DNA of 64,000 nt from positions 1-64,000 of the forward strand of contig CAMJGL010000005.1 of assembly GCA_946405205.1 (NCBI GenBank). The letters are read 5' to 3'. The translations under genes were made by a program, and so were the position numbers. The DNA is from F23-B02 sp946405205. Its GTDB lineage: Bacteria; Bacillota; Clostridia; Oscillospirales; Oscillospiraceae. Within the stretch, counting starts at the first letter, position 1. Each line of letters begins with the position of its first letter. Shown one piece after another: positions 57,572-64,000 of the stretch. Under the pieces are notes generated by a model. That model ran no database searches, was not told where the DNA came from, and worked only from the letters and a program-made list of their open reading frames with translations.

Positions 57572-58450
57572 TCATTTGTTTTCCCAGAACTTGTTCTGGG
57601 CGCTCAGCTCATAAAGCCGTTTGTATGACTGATATCGGCTGAGCTTTATCCTGCCGTTTTGCACGGCCTCTGTCACGGCACAGCCAGGCTCTTTAAGATG
57701 AGCGCAGTCAGCAAAACGGCACTTGCCAATGAAGCTTCTGAAGTCTCTGAAATCATATTGCAGCTCCTGCTTATCAATCGTCTGCATCATTTCAACTTCA
57801 AAGGAGGCAAATCCGGGCGTATCCGCAATGAAGGTATCCTCATCAACGGCGAAAAATTCAACGTGCCGCGTTGTATGTCTGCCGCGGCCAAGCTTTTCGC
57901 TCACTTCGCCGACTTCAAGATCAAGTCCCGGAACTATGGAGTTCAGAATGCTGGATTTTCCCACACCGGAGTTGCCCGTGAAAGCGCAGATCTTTCCCTT
58001 AAGGGCGCTTTTGAGCTCATCAATGCCGCTGCCGTCGAAAGCGCTGACTCTGAATGTATCGAAGCCTGACGAGGAGTAGATATCGTATAGCTCATTTGCG
58101 GGATCAAGATCCGTTTTGTTTATGCAGACAATAAGCTCGCAGCCGGCCTCCTCGGTTATGACGGAGACCCTGTCTATCAGGAACGGGTCGGTAACGGGAT
58201 TGGTGTTTGCCGCGATAAATACAAGCACGTCAATGTTCGCAACTGCAGGCCGGATGAAAAAGTTTTTTCTTTCATGGACTTTTTCGATATATCCCTTGCC
58301 GTTTCCGCTTACAGCAAAGCTCACCCTGTCGCCCACCAATGGGGATGTTCCGTCAAGCCGGAATTTACCCCTTGCTCTGCACTCGTACACCGAGTTTTCG
58401 GCGCTGACATAGTAAAAACCGCTGAGGGCTTTGATTATAGTACCGTTCAT
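57572..58450 (-). CDS. rsgA: Ribosome small-subunit GTPase RsgA
   Basis: Circularly permuted GTPase that checks late 30S assembly. The 292-residue protein has an OB fold (1-70), G4-like NKTDLDP before the G1 loop GNSGVGKSSILN (permuted order), G3 DTPGF and a C-terminal zinc finger (CRFADCAHLKEPGCAV). Last gene of the fmt-rsmB-rlmN-prpC-prkC-rsgA set. Confidence 0.96.
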   Translation of the reverse strand: MNGTIIKALSGFYYVSAENSVYECRARGKFRLDGTSPLVGDRVSFAVSGNGKGYIEKVHERKNFFIRPAVANIDVLVFIAANTNPVTDPFLIDRVSVITEEAGCELIVCINKTDLDPANELYDIYSSSGFDTFRVSAFDGSGIDELKSALKGKICAFTGNSGVGKSSILNSIVPGLDLEVGEVSEKLGRGRHTTRHVEFFAVDEDTFIADTPGFASFEVEMMQTIDKQELQYDFRDFRSFIGKCRFADCAHLKEPGCAVTEAVQNGRIKLSRYQSYKRLYELSAQNKFWENK

Positions 58451-60166
58451 TTATCCCTCACTGCCGCTCTGACCGGAGGAGATCTGGATATAGATCTTTG
58501 TGTGTTCTTCGACGGATTCGCCCGCGCCGCGGCTCTGCCATACGACAGTTCCGGCCTCAAGCTCACTGTCGACCACTGTCACGGAGCCGACGCTGAGGCT
58601 GCTTCCCTCTATTTTGGCGACAGCCGCGTCCTTGGACAGGCCCTTGAGCTGCGGGACCGTGGTCATTTTGACCTCTGGGCCGGTGCTTATTATTATACTG
58701 ACCGGGGAGCCGGCCTCCGCCTTTTCTCCTGCGGAGGGCTCGGTGTTTATTACATAGCCCTTGGTGATGCTGGAAGACGGAGCTTCGCTTATGGAATAGG
58801 TGAAGCCTGCATCCTGGATAAGGCTGATCGCTTCATCGCGGCTTTTGTTGACGATATTAGGAACAAACAGATCCGCACGCTGGTCGTCGGGAAGTGCCTC
58901 GCCGGAACTGATGATCAGTACAACTTCTATCTTTTCGTTCTTATCGCTGACCGATCTGCTTTGCCCACCCTCAGGATCCTGAGAAAGGATTATTCCTTTA
59001 TCATGCTCAAGATCGACCTTGTAGGTTATGGTGAACTTGAAGCTCTTCTTCAGATCCTCATCATTTATAACATCCTCATAGTACCTGCCGACAAAGTCCG
59101 GAACTTCGACCCTTACCGGCTCTGAGAACAGATCTTTAAGGAAATAACCGTTTATAAACACAAAAACCAGGATTATAAATATCAAAACCGCAAAGATGCC
59201 GGAGCTGAACGCGATTTTTCTTCTTCGCCTGCTGCTGCGTCTGCCGCCTTTTGGCTGTTCAGGAGCATCATCGCCGTCGATAAGGAACGCTTCGGGAGAG
59301 TCGCTGTCCTCAAGCACCTGAGCGGCAAGGCTCTGCTTACGGAAGGCTTCCAAATCATCCAGCAGCTCTGCCGCCGTCTGATATCGGGCATCAATATCCG
59401 AGTCCATTGCCTTTAGGCAGATGCGCTCAAGCTCCTCGGGTATCTCCGGCAGGATAGCGCGAGGCGGCGCGGCCTGTGTGTTCATATGCATGACGGCGAC
59501 CTCGGTATCAGAATTGCCTACATACGGAAGTCTTCCGGTGAGCATCTCGTACATCACTATGCCGAGAGAGTATATGTCGCTTCTGGCATCCGGCGCGGCT
59601 CCTCTTGCCTGTTCGGGTGCAATGTAATGCACCGAGCCCACAGTCTCACCGCTGCTCTCCTCAATATCACTCTGAAGCGATGCAATGCCGAAATCCGCTA
59701 CCTTTATCATACCATCCCTGAGCAGCATGATATTCTGCGGCTTTATGTCCCTGTGGATTATCCCCTTATTGTGGGCGTGCTTGAGCGCCTTGGCTATCTG
59801 GGTGGTAAAGCTGAGAACCTCGCTTGGGCATAAAGCCCCTGCCTTTTGCAGATACTGCTTCAGTGTTATACCGTCAACAAGCTCCATTACGATGTATTCA
59901 ATGTCATCGCTGTGGCTGACGTCATACACCGAGACGATGTTCGGGTGCGAAAGCATGGCTACTGCCTGCGATTCCGCCCGAAATCTTTTTCTGAATTCCT
60001 CGTTTGCCGCGGTCTCATCCCGCATTATTTTGATTGCGTCATAGCGGTTTAGCCGGTGGCAGAGAGCCTTATAAACATATGCCATACCGCCGGAGCCGAT
60101 AAGTTCCATGATCTCATATCGACCGTCGAGCATCATACCTATATATTTTTCAGCACTGTTTTCCAT
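58451..60166 (-). CDS. prkC: PASTA-domain Ser/Thr protein kinase
   Basis: Membrane kinase that senses muropeptides or lipid II. The 571-residue protein has an N-terminal kinase domain with IGSGGMAYVYKA, Lys47, HRDIKPQNIM and VADFGIAS, a juxtamembrane Arg-rich stretch (SSRRRRKI), one span (about 325-345) and three extracellular PASTA units (VPDFVGRYYEDV, VPNIVNKSRDEA and VPQLKGLSKDAA). The start at 60166 follows AAGGTG. Paired with the phosphatase gene. Confidence 0.95.
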   Translation of the reverse strand: MENSAEKYIGMMLDGRYEIMELIGSGGMAYVYKALCHRLNRYDAIKIMRDETAANEEFRKRFRAESQAVAMLSHPNIVSVYDVSHSDDIEYIVMELVDGITLKQYLQKAGALCPSEVLSFTTQIAKALKHAHNKGIIHRDIKPQNIMLLRDGMIKVADFGIASLQSDIEESSGETVGSVHYIAPEQARGAAPDARSDIYSLGIVMYEMLTGRLPYVGNSDTEVAVMHMNTQAAPPRAILPEIPEELERICLKAMDSDIDARYQTAAELLDDLEAFRKQSLAAQVLEDSDSPEAFLIDGDDAPEQPKGGRRSSRRRRKIAFSSGIFAVLIFIILVFVFINGYFLKDLFSEPVRVEVPDFVGRYYEDVINDEDLKKSFKFTITYKVDLEHDKGIILSQDPEGGQSRSVSDKNEKIEVVLIISSGEALPDDQRADLFVPNIVNKSRDEAISLIQDAGFTYSISEAPSSSITKGYVINTEPSAGEKAEAGSPVSIIISTGPEVKMTTVPQLKGLSKDAAVAKIEGSSLSVGSVTVVDSELEAGTVVWQSRGAGESVEEHTKIYIQISSGQSGSEG

Positions 60167-60183
60167 AAAAGCACCTTTAAATA

Positions 60184-60921
60184 TCAAATCTTCACCAGTA
60201 CGACGGTCACATTGTCCCGCGCACCTCTGTCAAGCGCAAGAGCCATGAGCTTACTGCAGACTTCCTCGGGGGAACCGTTGTTAAGAAAGCATTCGTACAT
60301 CTCCTTATCGGAGACCATGTTGCTCAAGCCGTCAGAGCACAGGAGGATACCGTCTCCGGCTTTGAGCGGACATTCAAAATAATCACATTCTACCGACCTG
60401 TCAACACCGAGGGCTCGGGTGATAATGTTCTTTTTCTGGTGTGTCGCTGCCTCCTCACGGGTTATGGCCCCCATGTTGACAAGCTCCTGGACGTATGAAT
60501 GGTCGCGGCTTATCTGCTCGATACCGGCTCTGCTGAGGTGGTAGGCTCTGCTGTCGCCTACATTTACAAGAAAGGCCTTTCTGCGGGTGATTATTCCGCC
60601 GACAAGAGTCGTGCCCATGCCGTTATAGTTGGCGTCAAAGCGTGAGTATTCATAGACAACGCCGTTGGCGTCGGCGCAGCTTTCGCGCAGGAGCTTCTCC
60701 TGATTGCCGATAAAAAACCTTGGCGCCACAAGGGATTCAAATATCCTGCTGACAAATTCCTTGCTGGAGAGCCGGCTTGCGAGGTCACCGGCCTTGGCTC
60801 CGCCCATGCCGTCGCAAATGACAGCGACAACACTTTTACGCTTATCGCAATTTTCGATAATATAGCTGTCCTGGTTTTCGCTTCTGACTTTTCCCTTGTC
60901 AGTAATGCCGAAACTTCTCAT
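60184..60921 (-). CDS. prpC: PP2C-type Ser/Thr phosphatase
   Basis: Reverses PrkC phosphorylation. The 245-residue protein carries the PP2C metal motifs VRSENQDSY, VICDGMGGAKAGD, LVNVGDSRAYH, LLCSDGLSN and RDNVTVVLV. Its start overlaps rlmN and its stop lies 17 nt from prkC. Confidence 0.96.
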   Translation of the reverse strand: MRSFGITDKGKVRSENQDSYIIENCDKRKSVVAVICDGMGGAKAGDLASRLSSKEFVSRIFESLVAPRFFIGNQEKLLRESCADANGVVYEYSRFDANYNGMGTTLVGGIITRRKAFLVNVGDSRAYHLSRAGIEQISRDHSYVQELVNMGAITREEAATHQKKNIITRALGVDRSVECDYFECPLKAGDGILLCSDGLSNMVSDKEMYECFLNNGSPEEVCSKLMALALDRGARDNVTVVLVKI

Positions 60922-61955
60922 TTCTTATCATTACCCTTCTGCATTTTTCTGCGAAGCTGACCGCAGGAGGCGTCAACGTCGCCGCCGAGCTTACGCCGCA
61001 CGGTCACGTTTACGCCTTCGTCCTCAAGAATCTTTATAAATGCCTTTATATGCCCGGAGGTTGACGGGCGAAAGCGGCTTTCCTCAACATGATTCATCGG
61101 AATAAGATTTATATGAGCGCCGACGCTCCTGGCTCTACCGGCCAACAGCCTCGCGTGGTATTCCGTGTCATTTACGCCGTCGATCATTATATATTCAAAC
61201 GATATCCTGCGTCCGGTCTTTTCATAGTACCTCTTACAGCTTCTCATGAGCTCCTCAACGCCGCGGCCGCGGTTTGCGGGCATTATTTTAGAGCGGGTCT
61301 CATCATCGGGCGCGTGGAGAGACACCGACAGAGTCAATTGTAAATTAAGATCGGCCAGTTTGTCAAATTTCTCCGTTATCCCGCAGGTTGAAAGGGAAAT
61401 ATGCCGCATGCCTATATTCATGCCGTCGGGGTGATTGACGAGTTTTAAAAACCTTACTACATTGTCAAAGTTGTCGAGCGGCTCGCCGATGCCCATAAGC
61501 ACGATATTGGAGATGGGCTTACCGGAATCTATCTGCGAAAACAGAACTTCATCGAGTATCTCCGAAGGCTCAAGGCCGCGTACAAGTCCTCCGATGGTCG
61601 AAGCGCAGAACGCGCAGCCCTGACGGCAGCCCACCTGAGACGACACGCATACGGTGTTTCCGTGCTTATAGCTCATAACGACAGTCTCAACGGCGTTTCC
61701 GTCGCAGAGCTCCCACAGGTATTTGATGGTCCCGTCGAGCTTTGAGACCTGCTTGCTCAATACTTTGGGCGTATATATGCTGTATTCCTTTTCAAGCTTC
61801 TCACGCAGTCCTTTGGGAATGTCGCTCATCTCTTCAAAGGAGCCAACTCCCCTGGCAAGCCATTTGAACACCTGCTTTGCGCGGTATTTAGGCTCGCCCA
61901 TCTCAAGAAAATCGGCTTCTATTTCTTCGGGAAGCATCGATTTTATGTTTTTCAT
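60918..61955 (-). CDS. rlmN: 23S rRNA (adenine(2503)-C2)-methyltransferase
   Basis: Radical SAM enzyme that methylates A2503 (and A37 in some tRNAs). The 345-residue protein has the CRQGCAFC cluster motif (CxxxCxxC), GGLVRGLEPSEI, LMGIGEPLDNFDN, and the C-terminal catalytic Cys in DVDASCGQL. Overlaps the neighbours by 4 nt each. Confidence 0.97.
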   Translation of the reverse strand: MKNIKSMLPEEIEADFLEMGEPKYRAKQVFKWLARGVGSFEEMSDIPKGLREKLEKEYSIYTPKVLSKQVSKLDGTIKYLWELCDGNAVETVVMSYKHGNTVCVSSQVGCRQGCAFCASTIGGLVRGLEPSEILDEVLFSQIDSGKPISNIVLMGIGEPLDNFDNVVRFLKLVNHPDGMNIGMRHISLSTCGITEKFDKLADLNLQLTLSVSLHAPDDETRSKIMPANRGRGVEELMRSCKRYYEKTGRRISFEYIMIDGVNDTEYHARLLAGRARSVGAHINLIPMNHVEESRFRPSTSGHIKAFIKILEDEGVNVTVRRKLGGDVDASCGQLRRKMQKGNDKK

Positions 61956-63259
61956 TTAAGCCTCCTCAGCTTACATACAAAAAAGCCGTCGGTGCCGTGG
62001 ATATGCGGCCAGAAGGTCAGCATGCCGTCTGCCGCTTCAATGCCGTTCGGCAGACTGAAGCCCTCGGCGGCATACTCCGGATGACGCGATAGGAAAGCCG
62101 TCACGACGTCTTCATTCTCCTCGCGGAAAACAGTGCAGGTGGAATACAGAAGAACGCCGTCGGGCTTTACCGCCGCCGACAGATTTTCGAGTATTGCAGA
62201 CTGTATTTCAGGCAGGGCCCTGCGCTCGTCGGGGTCTTTATAGCGGATATCCGGCTTTTTTCTTATAACTCCGTAGCCCGAGCACGGAACATCGGAAATG
62301 ATAACATCAAAAGCATCATCGACAGGCTGCCTTGCGTCACGGGCAAAGGCGTCAATAATGTCAAGCCCCAGGCGCTCAGCTCCGCTTATAATGAGCTTAA
62401 TTTTTTTCTCGCTCAGGTCGCAGGAGGCTATCTCGCCCTCATTGTGCATTGCGATGGCGGCGGCAAAGCTCTTTCCGCCGGGGGCGGCGCAGGCGTCAAG
62501 AACTCTCATCCCGGGTCTTATACCCGCTGCAAGAGCTGCACATTTTGCCGCGGGATCCTGAACATAGAATAAGCCCTCTTCAAAGCCCGGCATCGCGCTC
62601 ACATTGCCCGATGTTACAATACAGTCAGGAAGCCATGGATGCAGACGGCAGCTATATCCCGCCGCCTCAAGGTTAGAGAGAAGCTCCGCAGACCTTGTTT
62701 TGAGCGTATTGACCTGAAGCGTGATCTCACTGACGGTGTTGTCGGCTGCGAAAAAAGCCTCGGTAAAAGCATAGCCATGGGCGTTTATCATGTATTCCGC
62801 CAGCCAGAGCGGATGACTGTATTTAACGGACAGGTGCTTTGCCGTACCCACTTCCGGGATCTCCGGCAGGGCATCGGCAGCGGCTGCGATCTTTCTCAAA
62901 ACCGCGTTGCAAAAGCCCGCAGCCCTTGAATATCCAAGCTTTTTGCAAAGCATAACGGCCTCGTTTACGGCGGCGTTCGCGGGGATCTTGTCCATAAACA
63001 GAAGCTGATAAACCGCGCATCGCAGAATATCGCGGACCTTTGGCTCTATCTTTGAAGGAGAGCTGCTGAACATATCGATATAGTAGTCGCAGTAAGTCAG
63101 GTTTTGCAGCACTCCGAGACAGATATTTGAAGCGAGAGCCGCAGAGCGTGAGTCAAGCCCGTATTTAGTTATAGCGCCGTCCGTAATGGCAGCCGACCAC
63201 GCTTTCTCACGCCTGAAGCGCTCGAGCGCGAAAACCGCGGCTTCTCTTGCTTTGTCCAA
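61952..63259 (-). CDS. rsmB: 16S rRNA (cytosine(967)-C5)-methyltransferase
   Basis: Methylates C967 of 16S rRNA. The 435-residue protein has an N-terminal NusB-like domain, the SAM motif VLDACAAPGGKSFAAA, the catalytic-type SDVPCSGYGVIRKKPDI and LLYSTCTVFREEN with its second Cys. Between fmt and rlmN. Confidence 0.97.
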   Translation of the reverse strand: MDKAREAAVFALERFRREKAWSAAITDGAITKYGLDSRSAALASNICLGVLQNLTYCDYYIDMFSSSPSKIEPKVRDILRCAVYQLLFMDKIPANAAVNEAVMLCKKLGYSRAAGFCNAVLRKIAAAADALPEIPEVGTAKHLSVKYSHPLWLAEYMINAHGYAFTEAFFAADNTVSEITLQVNTLKTRSAELLSNLEAAGYSCRLHPWLPDCIVTSGNVSAMPGFEEGLFYVQDPAAKCAALAAGIRPGMRVLDACAAPGGKSFAAAIAMHNEGEIASCDLSEKKIKLIISGAERLGLDIIDAFARDARQPVDDAFDVIISDVPCSGYGVIRKKPDIRYKDPDERRALPEIQSAILENLSAAVKPDGVLLYSTCTVFREENEDVVTAFLSRHPEYAAEGFSLPNGIEAADGMLTFWPHIHGTDGFFVCKLRRLK

Positions 63260-63262
63260 ATC

Positions 63263-64000
63263 TTAATCCTCAACAGTGATGGGATGACCGAGAATATAAT
63301 CCGCGGCCCTCATACGCTTTTTGCCTGGGGCCTGAAGCTCGGTTATCATGACGGTCTTGCCGCCAGCGCAGGCGATCTCAATGCCGTTTTTTCCGGCGCT
63401 TACGATGCTGCCGGGTGCTTTGGAGGTCTGGGTTTCCGTATACTGCGCGGCATAGACCTTGAACACCCCGCCCTGCAGCTCCGTTGTAGCGACCGGCCAG
63501 GGCTGCAAACCGTAGATCCACTTGATGATCTCCCTGGGCGTTCTGTTCCAGTCAATGGGGCTGAGGCTCTTGTCGAGCATTTTAACATAGCTTGCTTCCG
63601 CATGGTTCTGCGGAACTCTCGGGGCACATCCGGCCTCGATGTCCTGCAATGTCTTGTGCAGAAGTTCGGCTCCCATGACCATCAGCCTGTCAAAAAGCTC
63701 GCCGGAGGTCTCAAACTCGCCTATCTCAGTTTCGGCGGTATATATAACGTCGCCGGTATCCATCTCGCTTGCAAGGTACATTGTGGATACGCCGGTCACT
63801 TTGTCTCCGTTCAGAACGGCCCACTGTATCGGGGCGGCGCCGCGATACTTCGGAAGCAGCGAGGCATGGACGTTTATTGCTCCGTATTTTGGCACCGCCA
63901 GCATATCGTCGGGCAATATCCTTCCGTAGGCGACAACGACGAGGATATCCGGCTCAAGGCTTTTGACAAGCTCGGTCGCGGTACCGTCGCGCAGCTTCGT
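63263..64000 (-). CDS. fmt: Methionyl-tRNA formyltransferase, 5' end missing
   Basis: Formylates initiator Met-tRNA. The visible 245 codons (the open frame runs off the right edge without a start) include AYGRILPDDMLAVPKYG, the catalytic NVHASLLPKYRGAAPIQWAVL block and a C-terminal OB domain. The start and N-terminus lie outside the window. Confidence 0.95.
   Translation of the reverse strand, partial: TKLRDGTATELVKSLEPDILVVVAYGRILPDDMLAVPKYGAINVHASLLPKYRGAAPIQWAVLNGDKVTGVSTMYLASEMDTGDVIYTAETEIGEFETSGELFDRLMVMGAELLHKTLQDIEAGCAPRVPQNHAEASYVKMLDKSLSPIDWNRTPREIIKWIYGLQPWPVATTELQGGVFKVYAAQYTETQTSKAPGSIVSAGKNGIEIACAGGKTVMITELQAPGKKRMRAADYILGHPITVED

Overview
The window is a gene-dense chromosomal segment of an endospore-forming, Gram-positive anaerobe of the Clostridia, most likely the Oscillospirales/Oscillospiraceae group; this is inferred from gene content and moderate GC and was not tested by tree building. 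The evidence is a full spoIIIA operon, spoIVA, cwlD, yunB, a SpoIID-family protein, cotJ genes, sigH, a PASTA kinase and phosphatase pair, RNase J, a tyrosine T-box leader and Bacillus-type gene order. No rRNA, tRNA, insertion sequence, prophage or CRISPR array was seen. Both window edges cut genes: a DUF3048-type lipoprotein on the left and fmt on the right.

Layout. 1-6.4 kb: lipoprotein fragment, ywlG-like gene, dapA, a SpoIID-like protein, queA-tgt-yajC and a TIGR04086 membrane protein. 6.4-10.5 kb: a membrane protein of unknown role, xerD and ruvC-ruvA-ruvB. 10.5-15 kb: sigH, two small cysteine-containing proteins, trmK, a Nif3-family gene and spoIVA. 15-21.4 kb: EamA transporter, aminotransferase, cwlD, radA, a DUF6873-like protein and a second tyrosine recombinase. 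21.5-28.1 kb: a degenerate P-type ATPase-like protein, fba, a PPi-type phosphofructokinase, a glutamate/dicarboxylate symporter, and the cotJ genes with cotJA and cotJB fused. 28.2-33.5 kb: murD, a methionine gamma-lyase-like gene, yunB and ligA (minus strand). 33.6-33.9 kb: RNase P RNA. 34-42.3 kb: peptidases, ArsC-like protein, RNase J, recR, rpe, YbaK-like protein, and a T-box-controlled C_GCAxxG/tyrS unit. 42.3-51.3 kb: the Asp23-nusB-xseA-xseB-ispA and dxs-tlyA-nadK-argR-recN groups. 51.4-57.3 kb: a SPOCS/LysM gene followed by spoIIIAA-AH. 57.3-64 kb: fmt-rsmB-rlmN-prpC-prkC-rsgA, followed by an unlisted 50-residue membrane protein.

The most interesting signals are two. First, several genes (spoIVA, cwlD, a 50-aa membrane protein, TIGR04086 and the cotJ operon) have their Shine-Dalgarno sequence in the 3' arm of a hairpin. 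In four of them this is a terminator-like hairpin running into a T-tract just before the start codon. In the best cases the 5' (anti-SD) arm lies in the 14-nt spacer of a promoter resembling those of the mother-cell sigma factor SigE. Read-through RNA would terminate or hide the SD, while RNA started at the sporulation promoter would lack the blocking arm. Second, the protein at 21588-23231 has the fold plan of a zinc/cadmium P1B-ATPase but has lost the actuator domain and nearly every catalytic motif, so it looks like a pseudo-pump. The fused CotJA-CotJB, the very short SpoIIIAG, and the C_GCAxxG gene at the head of the tyrosine T-box operon also stand out.
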